Below are positions 35,637 through 44,662 of a DNA stretch of 63,192 nucleotides, one piece after another. The DNA is from Paraglaciecola sp. (lineage in GTDB: Bacteria; Pseudomonadota; Gammaproteobacteria; Enterobacterales; Alteromonadaceae), in contig NZ_JANQVQ010000045.1 of the NCBI RefSeq assembly GCF_030730205.1, positions 1 to 63,192 on the forward strand, given 5' to 3'. Numbering within the stretch: position 1 is the first letter of the stretch; the number at the start of each line of letters is the position of its first letter. A program made the translations under genes and the position numbers. The notes under the pieces were generated by a model, which was not told the DNA's origin, searched no databases, and worked only from the letters and a program-made list of their open reading frames with translations.

Positions 35637-36575
35637 ATGAAAACCCTACTGCAAACTATATGTATCCGCAGATCGTTCAAATTTAAGCTTATATTCACGA
35701 CAATATTTATCGCCTCAATCGTTTTTCAGCTATTGGCTAATGGCCTCGTGTTTGCTGAAGAAAGGTCCAAGAATCAATTTACGGTGAGGGTGGTAGGCCA
35801 AGGTAAACCGGTGATATTGATCCCGGGGTTAATGTCAGATGCACGCGTTTGGCAAGGTTTAAGTACAGCGTTAGCCAAGCATTATCAACTGCACTTAGTA
35901 AACCTAGCGGGCTTTGGCAAAACACCTGCCATTGAGCGACCCTCCTTGCATGACGTTAAAACGCAACTGCTCAGCTATATTGAGCAAAACAAGTTACAAA
36001 ATCCAGCTGTGATAGGCCATAGCTTGGGGGGTTTTATGGCGTTTTGGTTAGCGAGTAGCCAACCCGATAGTATTGGCGCGGTGATCTCCATTGACGGCCT
36101 ACCCTATATTGGCCCAGTATTTACCCATAGCAATACATCAACGGTGACAAGTTTGGCTGCACAAGCAACACAGTATAGAGACATGTATCAGTTAATGTCC
36201 CAGCAGCAACTCAGCGCGCAAAGTCGTTACGGTTTGGCTATTCAAGCGACCAGCGCAGAAGCGCAAGCCAAGGTCATGGCTATGATAGCGACGTCTGACC
36301 CAACAACAGTAGGTGAAGCCATTTACACGCTGTTAAGCACGGATTTACGCCAAGATATTGCCAACATAAAAGCACCGACAATGTTGCTAGGTGCCTCTGG
36401 TGGTTTTGATAATAAGGCGCAACAAGCAGCAGCTGAGCAACTTTATCAAGAGCAATTAGCGGCGCTGCCTAAGGCCAAACTTAAAATGAATACTCAGTCA
36501 CGTCACTTTATTATGTTTGATGACCCACAATGGCTGAATGCACAAATACGTGAGTTTTTAGGAGCAACATTATGA
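35637..36575 (+). CDS. Exported alpha/beta hydrolase
   Basis: This is a 312-residue alpha/beta hydrolase with an N-terminal hydrophobic stretch (FTTIFIASIVFQLLANGLVFA) that acts as a signal peptide or anchor. The oxyanion segment is VILIPGLMSDARVW, the nucleophile elbow is IGHSLGGFMAFW, and the catalytic His is in SRHFIMFDDP near the C-terminus. I chose the ATG at 35637 because AAAGGAAG lies 12 bases upstream; the frame opens at 35589. Its TGA overlaps the ATG of the sigma-factor gene (ATGA), so the pair is translationally coupled. The substrate is unknown. Confidence 0.83.
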   Translation: MKTLLQTICIRRSFKFKLIFTTIFIASIVFQLLANGLVFAEERSKNQFTVRVVGQGKPVILIPGLMSDARVWQGLSTALAKHYQLHLVNLAGFGKTPAIERPSLHDVKTQLLSYIEQNKLQNPAVIGHSLGGFMAFWLASSQPDSIGAVISIDGLPYIGPVFTHSNTSTVTSLAAQATQYRDMYQLMSQQQLSAQSRYGLAIQATSAEAQAKVMAMIATSDPTTVGEAIYTLLSTDLRQDIANIKAPTMLLGASGGFDNKAQQAAAEQLYQEQLAALPKAKLKMNTQSRHFIMFDDPQWLNAQIREFLGATL

Positions 36576-37714
36576 GCATCAGTTCTAACCTAAATGACAC
36601 ACTATTCGCCGACGTAGAAATGGCTCAGCAAGGTGATAAACAGGCTTTTTCACGCCTAATTCAACAAACAAGTAGGATGGTCAGCAGCATTGCTTTGTCA
36701 ATTGTGAAAGATTTAGACAGCAGTGAAGACGTGGCGCAGCAAGTCTACATTGGCGCTTGGCAACAATTGGATAGTTTGCAAAACAGCAAAAGCATATTGC
36801 CTTGGTTACGCCAAATGACGCGCTACAAAGCTTTAAACTTTTTACGTGACAACAAAGTAAAACAAAAACTAGACAGTGTGCAGGCGGACTTGTTGCTATC
36901 ACAATTTTGCGACCCTGAAGAAACGTTAGATGTCGCCCTTGAACGCGACCAACAAAGTGCCATTGTCCGTGATTTTATACAGCAACTACCTGAAGAAAGT
37001 CGCGAAATTGTGTTGCTATATTACCGTGAAGACCAATCAAGCCAGCAAGTCGCCCGATTATTAGAACAAAGCGAAGCCAATATTAGGCAGAAGCTGTCGC
37101 GAGTCAGAAAATTACTACAAGAACAGATATTGGCTAAACATGGCCGTTTATTGTTGTCTACTGCGCCAACCATTGGATTGAGTAGTTTAGTTTTGGGCGC
37201 GCTCACTACCAGCAGCCCAGTAGCTGCCGCCACCCTAGCTGGCAGTGCGGCGAGCGGTAAATCAGGCTTTTTGGCTAAATTTGCTGCCTTACTCGGCGGC
37301 TCAATGTTCGGGGCACTTTTTGGTATCATTGCCATCCGCCTCAGTACGGTACTGTTACTTAAAAAAATAAGTCGCGAGGAAGCCAAACAACAGGTTCTAC
37401 ACTACCGTAAACATATGACTGTCTGGATTCTTTTTGGTGGCATATTGCTCACTCTAGCTTATGAGTTAACTGCAGGATGGTGGGCACCTGTCTGTGCTTA
37501 TTCGCTATTTGCTGCTGGGGTTATTGTCTTAGTGAGAAGAATGCATAGGTTAATTGAAATCGAGATTTATTCAGTTCCAAGCCTTGATCCAAAAGAATTG
37601 CGCAGTAGAAAGATCCAACGCTTTTGTGGCCTCTGGGGCATGGTGCTGGGTATAGGCATGGGTTTTGCTGGATTATTGATTGGCTTAGTAAATAGCGGTC
37701 GATTGCCACTGTAA
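36572..37714 (+). CDS. ECF sigma factor with C-terminal membrane domain
   Basis: This is a 380-residue protein. Residues 15-90 match sigma-70 region 2 (AFSRLIQQTSRMVSSIALSI, then DSSEDVAQQVYIGAWQQL). Residues 125-185 match region 4, with LPEESREIVLLYYREDQSSQ and an HTH ending NIRQKLSRVRKLL. Instead of ending there, about 190 residues follow with four or so hydrophobic helices: LGGSMFGALFGIIAIRLSTV, WILFGGILLTLAYELTAGWW, PVCAYSLFAAGVIVLV and CGLWGMVLGIGMGFAGLLIG. This could tether the sigma factor to the inner membrane, replacing a separate anti-sigma protein. AGGAGC lies six bases before the ATG, which overlaps the hydrolase stop. Confidence 0.85.
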   Translation: MSISSNLNDTLFADVEMAQQGDKQAFSRLIQQTSRMVSSIALSIVKDLDSSEDVAQQVYIGAWQQLDSLQNSKSILPWLRQMTRYKALNFLRDNKVKQKLDSVQADLLLSQFCDPEETLDVALERDQQSAIVRDFIQQLPEESREIVLLYYREDQSSQQVARLLEQSEANIRQKLSRVRKLLQEQILAKHGRLLLSTAPTIGLSSLVLGALTTSSPVAAATLAGSAASGKSGFLAKFAALLGGSMFGALFGIIAIRLSTVLLLKKISREEAKQQVLHYRKHMTVWILFGGILLTLAYELTAGWWAPVCAYSLFAAGVIVLVRRMHRLIEIEIYSVPSLDPKELRSRKIQRFCGLWGMVLGIGMGFAGLLIGLVNSGRLPL

Positions 37715-37726
37715 CAGTGGCAATCG
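37700..37726 (+). terminator. Perfect hairpin overlapping the sigma-factor stop codon
   Basis: CGATTGCCACTG and CAGTGGCAATCG are a perfect 12-bp stem around a three-base TAA loop that is the stop codon itself. The following TATATCTT is a weak T-tract, so termination or mRNA-end protection are both plausible. Confidence 0.6.
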
Positions 37727-37741
37727 TATATCTTAAACCAA

Positions 37742-38215
37742 TTACATGAGTGCCAACATACTTTCTGCATCACTGACGTCAAATTTTCCAGGGGCTTCAA
37801 CGTTAAGGATTTTAACCACACCATCTTCTACTAACATGGCATATCGCACTGAACGCGTGCCACCAAAAGTACCGGTTTCTTTGGCAAGACCCACTGCCTT
37901 GGCAAAATCTGCCCCGCCATCAGCCAACATAATTAAATGTTCAGCATTATGTAAATCGCCCCAAGCGGTCATTACAAACGCATCGTTCACTGAAGTGCAC
38001 ACAACTTTATCTATGCCTTTCGCGTTAAATTCATCAAACAAAGTCACATAACCGGGTAAGTGTGCTTCTGAACAGGTTGGAGTAAATGCTCCAGGTACAG
38101 CAAACATCACGACTTTTTTACCACTGAAAATATCTGCCGTTGTAGGGTTTGAGTTAATACCATTCTTACGTAAACTAAACGTGACTTCAGGTAAGCTATC
38201 TCCGACTTTAATCAT
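37742..38215 (-). CDS. Peroxiredoxin (Prx5 / glutaredoxin-type)
   Basis: This is a 157-residue thiol peroxidase. The peroxidatic Cys is near residue 49 in VPGAFTPTCSEAHLPGY, the Prx5-family signature, and a conserved Arg lies in TRSVRYAMLVEDG. It reduces hydrogen peroxide and organic peroxides in the cytoplasm, usually with glutathione and glutaredoxin or thioredoxin. It is about 20 bases downstream of the VOC gene on the same strand. CTCTCC on the plus strand just upstream of the start gives a good ribosome site. Confidence 0.93.
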   Translation of the reverse strand: MIKVGDSLPEVTFSLRKNGINSNPTTADIFSGKKVVMFAVPGAFTPTCSEAHLPGYVTLFDEFNAKGIDKVVCTSVNDAFVMTAWGDLHNAEHLIMLADGGADFAKAVGLAKETGTFGGTRSVRYAMLVEDGVVKILNVEAPGKFDVSDAESMLALM

Positions 38216-38236
38216 AATTCTCTCCTTTTTCCTTCA

Positions 38237-38626
38237 TTAATTTTTAGCTTGTAATAAATCCCATTTATTGCCTTCACAATCACGAAATATCACTACTGTG
38301 GCATAAATTTCCTCTCGTGGCTGCTCTAAAAACGCCACGCCTGCCGCTTGCATTCGCTGATAATCTCGCCAAAAATCATCGCTTTGCAAAAAAAGGAATA
38401 CGCCATCCCCCCCTTGCTTACCTACAAGTTGCTTTTGCTGCGGATTGGCTTTACATAAAACCAAAGCGCTACTTGATTCAGCGCGTGTCGCTGGTGCAAC
38501 ACGTACCCAACGCTGCTCTTCATTAATTGCCACATCACACAACAAGGTAAAACCCAGCTTGTTCACATAAAAATCGATAGCGCGATCATAGTCAGTAATT
38601 AGTAGGTTAATATTGCTTATCATCAT
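38237..38626 (-). CDS. VOC-superfamily (glyoxalase-like) protein
   Basis: This is a 129-residue single-domain VOC protein with paired beta-alpha-beta-beta-beta modules: ISNINLLITDYDRAIDFYVNK at the start and VVIFRDCEGNKWDLLQ at the end. Possible metal ligands include a Glu near the C-terminus. Substrate unknown; relatives include glyoxalase I, dioxygenases and resistance proteins. Its ATG overlaps the rsmJ stop (ATGA), so rsmJ and this gene are translationally coupled. Confidence 0.85.
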   Translation of the reverse strand: MMISNINLLITDYDRAIDFYVNKLGFTLLCDVAINEEQRWVRVAPATRAESSSALVLCKANPQQKQLVGKQGGDGVFLFLQSDDFWRDYQRMQAAGVAFLEQPREEIYATVVIFRDCEGNKWDLLQAKN

Positions 38627-39423
38627 AAACCCGCTTCCTTGATTGTGAGACTCAGATAAATATCAAAGCGGTTAGCTTTGCCTTGTAATTCAAGCTGCGG
38701 TTTTTTGTCAGCTAAATACGGTGCGCCGGCGGGACGTTTAACCACGACGCGTTTTTTAGCTAAGGCTAAGGCGGGTGCAAGTAAAGCATCAGCATCTTCA
38801 TCAGGGCCGAGTAATTGCTGAAATAAACGCATTTCCTTTTTTACTGCTGCTGATTTTTTGCGATGCGGGAACATCGGGTCAAGATACACCACATCAGGAC
38901 GCTCACCTTGCCAATTTGCCATGATATTAACCGCAATACCATGTTGTAGGCTCATTCGTTGTGGCAACCAGCCAGCCAGTTCAGCATGTTCACCAGCCCG
39001 TTGTAAACCATCAGCCAATAGTGCAGCCACGGCAGGTGAGCGCTCAATGAGTTGCATCTTACAACCAAGACTCGCCAGAACAAAAGCGTCACGACCTAAG
39101 CCTGCTGTCGCATCTAGTACACTCAAAGCGGTTTGTCCTTTTAAGCCCACCGCTTTGGCAATCGCCTCTTTTTTACCGCCGCCATGTAAACGGCGAAACG
39201 TTAATGCCTCGGACGCAAAATCGACTAGCACTTCCCCTACTTTAGGCTCGTCTAGTTGCTTGAGGCCCAAATGGGTTTCGCTTTGTACTAACACCAAACC
39301 TTGATGGCTCATTTCAACAAAGGGTAAGCCCCATTGTTGAGCGGTTTGTTGCGCCTTGATCCGGAGGATTTCAGTGGCATGTTCCGCCACCGTAACGGGA
39401 ATACAATCAGTAGTTTGTGACAT
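38623..39423 (-). CDS. rsmJ: 16S rRNA (guanine-1516-N2)-methyltransferase
   Basis: This is a 266-residue SAM-dependent methyltransferase of the RsmJ (YhiQ) family. Motif I is LSVLDATAGLGRDAFVLASLG, preceded by RRLHGGGKKEAIAKAVGLKG. The catalytic-type segment is VYLDPMFPHRKKSAAVKKEM. RsmJ methylates G1516 of 16S rRNA. I chose the ATG at 39423, which directly follows the recG stop (TAA then T then ATG), over further upstream codons. It sits between recG and the VOC gene, all transcribed leftwards. Confidence 0.93.
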   Translation of the reverse strand: MSQTTDCIPVTVAEHATEILRIKAQQTAQQWGLPFVEMSHQGLVLVQSETHLGLKQLDEPKVGEVLVDFASEALTFRRLHGGGKKEAIAKAVGLKGQTALSVLDATAGLGRDAFVLASLGCKMQLIERSPAVAALLADGLQRAGEHAELAGWLPQRMSLQHGIAVNIMANWQGERPDVVYLDPMFPHRKKSAAVKKEMRLFQQLLGPDEDADALLAPALALAKKRVVVKRPAGAPYLADKKPQLELQGKANRFDIYLSLTIKEAGL

Positions 39424-39424
39424 A

Positions 39425-41500
39425 TTAGGCATGACCAAAGTGTGCTTTATGAGCGAGCCAACGGTTGATAATTCCTTGGGCGTTGGCTGGGTAATGTTGC
39501 CAAAGGTGCTGCGCCATATTTTGAACTTGCGGTATCAACTCAGCATCACGGATTAAATCGGCAATTTTTAAATCGGCCAAACCGGTTTGTTTGGTGCCAA
39601 GTAGCTCGCCCGGCCCTCGTATTTCAAGATCTTGTTGGGCGATATAAAAACCATCATTTGACTCACGCAATACCGATAAGCGCTTACTGGCAGTTTTTGA
39701 CAAAGGGCTTTGATACATCAGCACACAATGGCTTTCTACCGAACCACGCCCTACACGACCTCGAAGTTGGTGCAACTGCGCTAAACCTAGGCGCTCTGGG
39801 TTTTCAATGATCATTAAACTGGCATTGGGCACATCTACCCCGACTTCAATCACCGTAGTGGCTACTAATAAATCAAGATTACCGGCTTTAAACTCCGCCA
39901 TGATGGCTTGTTTTTCAGCTGCTTTTAAACGGCCATGGACTAAACCCACTTTAAGTTCTGGCAAAAGGGTCGTTAAAATGACGGCGGTGTCTTCAGCCGC
40001 TTGGCTTTGTAAAAACTCTGACTCTTCAATCAAAGTACACACCCAATAAATTTGACGATGCTGCTCAACAGCGGCATTGCGCACCCTGAGGATCACTTCA
40101 TCACGACGAGTATCGGGTAACACCACCGTTTTAACTGGCGTACGACCGGGTGGCAGTTCGTCAATAATTGAGGTGTCTAAATCTGCGTAGGCAGTCATGG
40201 CTAAAGTTCGTGGAATAGGCGTAGCCGTCATAATTAACTGATGGGGAAATCTGCCTTGAGACTCGCCTTTTTCTCTTAGCGCTAAACGCTGCTGAACCCC
40301 AAAACGGTGTTGTTCATCCACAATCACCAGCGCCAAATTAGCAAAGTGCACATGTTCTTGAAAAATGGCATGAGTGCCAACCAGCATCTGAATATCGCCT
40401 GATTGCAAAGCAGTAAGTGCTTGCTCACGGGATTTTGCCTTCATCTTGCCTGCCAACCAGCCTACTTCAATACCGAGTGGTGCTAACCATGACTTGAAGT
40501 TATTCGCGTGTTGCTCAGCTAATAATTCAGTGGGAGCCATTAACGCTACCTGATACCCCGCATCAATGGCAGATAAGGCCGCCATCACGGCGACTAGGGT
40601 TTTACCTGAGCCCACGTCACCTTGCACTAAACGCATCATGGGCCGATTAATTTGCATGTCTTGCTGAATATCCTTTAATACTCGGCTTTGTGCATTCGTA
40701 GGCGAAAAAGGTAAGTTGCTTAAAAACTGTTGAAGCAGTGCCTTACTGGGTTTAATCATATAACTTTGATGCTGCTGACTTTGCGCCCTTACTTGCAAAA
40801 CACTCAGATGATGAGCAAGCAGCTCTTCCATGATCAAGCGCTGCTGGGCTGGATGCTTACCCTGCTCTAACAAAGTAAGCGTGACGTCAGGTGGCGGACG
40901 GTGCACCAGCTGCAAGGCGTCAACTAAGCGTATTTGTTGTTGATACAAGCCATCGGGTAGCAATTCAGCCAAGCCCCCTTTATGCACTAGGTTTAAAGCC
41001 TGCTCTGTTAGGTTTCGCAGGGTAATTTGCTTGATGCCATCTGTGGCAGGGTAAACCGGTGTGAGCGATTCTTGAACTGGGGAGGGATTATCTAAATTTA
41101 CCAGTTTGTATTCAGGATGCATGATCTCAAAACCAAACTTGCCTGCTTTAACTTCACCAAAGCAACGTACTGTTTTTCCCACTTCTAAGTTATTTTTTTG
41201 CGCCGCACTGAAATGAAAGAAACGTAAGGTCAAGGTACCGGTACCGTCACTGACTCTGACAATTAACATGCGCTTACGACCAAACTGCACATCACAAGAC
41301 ATGATTTCGCCTTGCACATTGGTAGATAAGTGCGGCTGTAAATCGACAATAGGATAGATACGGGTGCGGTCTTCGTAGCGATGCGGCAGGTGAAACAATA
41401 AGTCCTGCACATTAACGATGCCCAGTTTAGCTAAATTTTCTGCTACTTTGGCTCCAACGCCTTTTAGCTCAGAGACCAGTGTAAAGGCTAGGCCGCGCAT
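39425..41500 (-). CDS. recG: ATP-dependent DNA helicase RecG
   Basis: This is a 691-residue branch-migration helicase of normal size. The N-terminal wedge (OB-fold) domain spans about residues 1-170. Motor domain 1 carries Walker A GDVGSGKTLVA near 290-300 and DEQHRFGVQQR; motor domain 2 carries VHGRLKAAEKQAIM, TTVIEVGVDVPNAS and QLRGRVGRG. RecG remodels stalled forks, R-loops and Holliday junctions. In E. coli it ends the rpoZ-spoT-trmH-recG operon; here trmH and recG are separated by two exported-protein genes (fasciclin and thioredoxin-like). Confidence 0.97.
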   Translation of the reverse strand: MRGLAFTLVSELKGVGAKVAENLAKLGIVNVQDLLFHLPHRYEDRTRIYPIVDLQPHLSTNVQGEIMSCDVQFGRKRMLIVRVSDGTGTLTLRFFHFSAAQKNNLEVGKTVRCFGEVKAGKFGFEIMHPEYKLVNLDNPSPVQESLTPVYPATDGIKQITLRNLTEQALNLVHKGGLAELLPDGLYQQQIRLVDALQLVHRPPPDVTLTLLEQGKHPAQQRLIMEELLAHHLSVLQVRAQSQQHQSYMIKPSKALLQQFLSNLPFSPTNAQSRVLKDIQQDMQINRPMMRLVQGDVGSGKTLVAVMAALSAIDAGYQVALMAPTELLAEQHANNFKSWLAPLGIEVGWLAGKMKAKSREQALTALQSGDIQMLVGTHAIFQEHVHFANLALVIVDEQHRFGVQQRLALREKGESQGRFPHQLIMTATPIPRTLAMTAYADLDTSIIDELPPGRTPVKTVVLPDTRRDEVILRVRNAAVEQHRQIYWVCTLIEESEFLQSQAAEDTAVILTTLLPELKVGLVHGRLKAAEKQAIMAEFKAGNLDLLVATTVIEVGVDVPNASLMIIENPERLGLAQLHQLRGRVGRGSVESHCVLMYQSPLSKTASKRLSVLRESNDGFYIAQQDLEIRGPGELLGTKQTGLADLKIADLIRDAELIPQVQNMAQHLWQHYPANAQGIINRWLAHKAHFGHA

Positions 41501-41699
41501 GAATTCCTTGTTAAACCGGGCGCTAATAAACGCAATTATGTGACAATTTGAACGGCATAATACAACAAATGCGACAAAAGGCTTACCGGATATTTGGCAT
41601 CCATTGAAAAGGAAAAACCCAGAAAATAGCTCAACCGAATAGATTGAGCTTAAGCATTACTTGAATACTGATGTTTTTCTGAGTTGAATGACTGGAACG

Positions 41700-42338
41700 T
41701 TATTGCAGTAATTGCGCAGCAGATAGCAGAAATTCTGGCGATAAACGTTCTTTAAAGTCAGGGTTAACAAAGCTAAACTTCACTTTTCCTTTAGTATCGA
41801 GAATAAATACTGCGGGTGCGGGTAGCACTGCCTTGCCGCTTTTATCTTGTTGATTTAAGTCGATATCCCAGCTGGTTTTATATTTACTGGTAGTTTGATC
41901 ATCAACATAAAAAGCAATACCAAAACCTTTGATCGTGTCTAAGCTGGCATCTGACAACAAGCGCACAGTAAATTTTTCTTGTAATTTTTGGGCTTGTAAT
42001 TGAGCAGGGGTTTCAGGTGATACGGCAATAATTTGATAACCTAAAGCATCTAATTGCTCTTCGATATCCTTTAGGCCCGCTAACTGACGATTACAGTAAG
42101 GGCACCATCCACCACGATAAAAAATGATAACAGACGGTTTTTCTAAGGTCAGTGCTTTTAAACTCACTGGCGCCCCATCAACCGTTAAAAGCGTACTATT
42201 AGGCACACTTTGGCCGATTAATAATGGGCTAACGTCATCAGCAACATCAGCTATTTGAGTGCGATCAAAAGCACTCGCTGCTTGTGTCAATAAGCTTGTG
42301 CATACAACAAAAATTAAAACAAGTAGTGAATATTTCAT
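41700..42338 (-). CDS. Exported thioredoxin-fold (AhpC/TSA-like) protein
   Basis: This is a 212-residue protein with a signal peptide (MKYSLLVLIFVVCTSLLTQAASA). The thioredoxin-fold domain contains SVIIFYRGGWCPYCNRQLAG, with a CxxC centre (CPYC) near residue 90. VSPETPAQLQAQKLQEKF and LSDASLDTIKGFGIAF follow the peroxiredoxin-like pattern. It is probably a periplasmic redox protein, either an AhpC/TSA-type peroxidase or a thiol-disulfide enzyme. It stands alone between recG and the fasciclin gene. Confidence 0.85.
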   Translation of the reverse strand: MKYSLLVLIFVVCTSLLTQAASAFDRTQIADVADDVSPLLIGQSVPNSTLLTVDGAPVSLKALTLEKPSVIIFYRGGWCPYCNRQLAGLKDIEEQLDALGYQIIAVSPETPAQLQAQKLQEKFTVRLLSDASLDTIKGFGIAFYVDDQTTSKYKTSWDIDLNQQDKSGKAVLPAPAVFILDTKGKVKFSFVNPDFKERLSPEFLLSAAQLLQ

Positions 42339-42702
42339 GGATTCCTCAATAAAAAATAAGATTCACTGTGGTAGACCTAGGCCAAAGCAAAATACTTTCA
42401 TCGATAAGTCTTGTTTAGGGCCTGTTAAACTTTGTGGTATAAATTTTGTTCAATCTACACGCTTTTTAAGCGCGGCCTCGATTTGTAGGCCTAGTGAAAC
42501 TCTGTTGCGGGACAAGTCAAAAATCAGTCACAAAGAGTAAAAAGCGTTTGTGCTACATTTCTACCATTTCATCACCCATTCAAGTAGAACAACTACATCA
42601 CATTCGTGCTTCATTGTTTAAATACTGTACAACTCGCTGCAAAAACATACCCCAAAGGTCAACTGGCTCCAGTCTGTATTGCATAAAACCAATAGATAAA
42701 TA
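42339..42702. other. Gap between the thioredoxin-like and fasciclin genes
   Basis: About 360 bases with no convincing gene; two overlapping plus-strand open frames have no family resemblance and no ribosome site. The promoter of the 42338 gene should be here. Confidence 0.4.
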
Positions 42703-42727
42703 TAAAAAAGGCCATCTAAGATGGCCT
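42703..42727 (-). terminator. Intrinsic terminator of the fasciclin gene
   Basis: Read on the minus strand, AGGCCAT and ATGGCCT pair around a five-base loop and run into a string of Ts (As at 42704-42709 on the plus strand), 19 bases after the fasciclin stop. Confidence 0.85.
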
Positions 42728-42745
42728 CATGCTAATGGATATTGC

Positions 42746-43246
42746 CTAAGGCAATAAAACGGTATCGATAACGTGTATCACACCGTTTTTAGTTTTTAAG
42801 TCAGTTTGTACTACATTGGCATTGTTGAGCATGACTCCAGCGTCGCTGGCTTTAATCATGACAGTGCCGCCTTGTACTGTTTTAGCCTGTGTTAATTTCA
42901 CCACATCTTTGGCGTACACTTCGCCAGCAACAACATGGTAAGTTAACACGGCAACTAACTTGTCTTTGTTTTCTGGCTTTAACAGCTCTTCTACTGTTCC
43001 GGCAGGCAGTTTTGCAAACGCTTCATTAGTAGGAGCAAATACCGTAAAAGGTCCAGCACCTTGCAAGGTATCAACCAAACCAGCGGCTTTAACAGCTGCA
43101 ACTAGAGTTGTAAAAGAGGAATTACTCGCTGCGGTTTCGACGATATCCATTTTAGCTTCGTCATGATGACCTGCTATAGCAGGTGCAGCTATTAGTGACA
43201 GTGATACTACGCTTGCAGAGATAAATTTTAATAGAGTGCTTTTCAT
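42746..43246 (-). CDS. Secreted fasciclin (FAS1) domain protein
   Basis: This is a 166-residue secreted protein. The signal peptide [20 protein letters not shown]... ends near PAIAG. One FAS1 domain fills the rest: [20 protein letters not shown], then [19 protein letters not shown] (H1 box) and, at the end, [13 protein letters not shown] (H2 box). FAS1 proteins mediate adhesion or matrix contacts. AAGGAA lies six bases before the chosen ATG at 43246; the frame continues to 43276 without reason. It is monocistronic with its own terminator. Confidence 0.92.
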   Translation of the reverse strand: MKSTLLKFISASVVSLSLIAAPAIAGHHDEAKMDIVETAASNSSFTTLVAAVKAAGLVDTLQGAGPFTVFAPTNEAFAKLPAGTVEELLKPENKDKLVAVLTYHVVAGEVYAKDVVKLTQAKTVQGGTVMIKASDAGVMLNNANVVQTDLKTKNGVIHVIDTVLLP

Positions 43247-43521
43247 ATTTTTCCTTAATTTATGTAGATAATTCATGTTGCTTTTACGACGCAGTAAGCC
43301 ATTTTAAAGAGTGGCTTAGCGCATTAATTAACACTCCATTGATACCGTGCAAAGCAGCACTTTGATCAAAAATTATATTAAGAAATATTAATAAAATTCA
43401 GATACTTAAATAACATTAAAAAGAAAACCAAGAAGACGTAGCCACACTATACGTGATAACAAACAAAAAAGATTAGAGTGATTTTTGCGCAGGTGAAAGG
43501 CGTAGTATTGAAATGAAAAGG

Positions 43522-44208
43522 CTAACGACTGGGGGTAAATTGTACTTGTTGCCACCAGCTAGGGTCGGCCACAATTTTACCCGCGGCATCAATCGGTGGA
43601 TGACTGATCCCCTTACGTTCACACAAGGCATACAGGCGCGGAAAGCCGCCTTTGAACAGCAATAACTGGCGTTGCTCATAACTTAATTGCGCCTTGTTAT
43701 ACATTCCTGCTTGTTGACGTTGACGCTGGGCTTCGTAAAGGATTAAGGCTGCAGCAACAGAAACATTCAGTGATTGCACCATGCCAACCATGGGAATGAT
43801 GACTTTTTTGTCTGCCAACGCAACGGCTTGTGGTGTCGCGCCAAACTTTTCTTGGCCGAGTAATATTGCAGTGGGTTTGGTGTAATCAATATCCCGAAAA
43901 TCAACCGCATCCTCGGCTAAATGGGTGACTAACACTTGCATATCTTGCTGATGAAAATATTCAACGGCGTTTTCAATGGTGCTATGACGCTGGGTAAATA
44001 CCCAATCTTCGGCGCCCATGGCCGTATCTTTGCGCATCAAATGTTCTTCACGAGATACCGCATGCACTGTATGAATGCCTACGGCGTCACAGCTACGAAG
44101 CACCGCAGATACATTATGAGGTTTATGCACTTGTTCCAAGCAGACAGTTAAGTCTGCTTGGCGCAAGTCAACAAAGCTTGATATGCGTTGGTAACGTTCG
44201 GCTGACAT
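43522..44208 (-). CDS. trmH: tRNA (guanosine-18-2'-O)-methyltransferase
   Basis: This is a SPOUT-family methyltransferase of 228 residues from the ATG at 44208 (MSAERYQRI), which aligns with the E. coli TrmH start; an ATG at 44250 would add 14 residues. Family motifs are LTVCLEQVHKPHNVSAVLRS, LLGQEKFG near the SAM knot and IPMVGMVQSLNVSVAAALILYE. It methylates G18 of the tRNA D-loop. It follows ridA and spoT in one leftward unit. Confidence 0.95.
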   Translation of the reverse strand: MSAERYQRISSFVDLRQADLTVCLEQVHKPHNVSAVLRSCDAVGIHTVHAVSREEHLMRKDTAMGAEDWVFTQRHSTIENAVEYFHQQDMQVLVTHLAEDAVDFRDIDYTKPTAILLGQEKFGATPQAVALADKKVIIPMVGMVQSLNVSVAAALILYEAQRQRQQAGMYNKAQLSYEQRQLLLFKGGFPRLYALCERKGISHPPIDAAGKIVADPSWWQQVQFTPSR

Positions 44209-44256
44209 AGTAGTGTAGGCCGCTTCGTTACTTTTAGAACGGATAGGCATATTCCC

Positions 44257-44643
44257 TTACTCAGGTAATTCCATCACACCGTCTATTTCAATTTGAGCTC
44301 CACGAGGTAAGGCACTCACTTGCACTGCAGCACGTGCAGGGTAAGGTTGCTTAATGTATTGGCTCATGATCTCGTTCACTGTCGCAAATTTACCCAGGTC
44401 AGTTAAGTAAATATTCACCTTAGCTAAATCGGCAGTAGAGCCACCAGCTGCTTCACATACAGCGGTGATATTTTTAAATACTTGGTGTGCTTGTTCAGCA
44501 AAATCTTCTGACACCATCTCCATGGTTTCAGCAACTAGAGGAATTTGGCCCGATAAATAAACGGTAGTGCCACATTTAATAGCTTGACTGTAGGTACCAA
44601 TAGCTTGTGGTGCCTGATCAGTGTGAATTACAGACTTAGACAT
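44257..44643 (-). CDS. ridA: Reactive enamine/imine deaminase RidA
   Basis: This is a 128-residue YjgF/YER057c/UK114-family protein. [26 protein letters not shown] covers the first signature, the catalytic-site Arg is in [20 protein letters not shown], and the Glu-rich tail is typical. RidA hydrolyses 2-aminoacrylate and other enamines made by PLP enzymes. It lies between spoT and trmH with 20 and 7 bases of spacing, so it shares their transcript. Confidence 0.95.
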   Translation of the reverse strand: MSKSVIHTDQAPQAIGTYSQAIKCGTTVYLSGQIPLVAETMEMVSEDFAEQAHQVFKNITAVCEAAGGSTADLAKVNIYLTDLGKFATVNEIMSQYIKQPYPARAAVQVSALPRGAQIEIDGVMELPE

Positions 44644-44662
44644 GTTAACCCTTCTTTATTAG

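Noticed and set aside
42259-42757. Two overlapping plus-strand open frames of 93 and 87 codons near the thioredoxin-like gene.
   Set aside because: One starts inside the opposite-strand gene and the other runs into the fasciclin terminator; neither has a ribosome site or recognisable domain.
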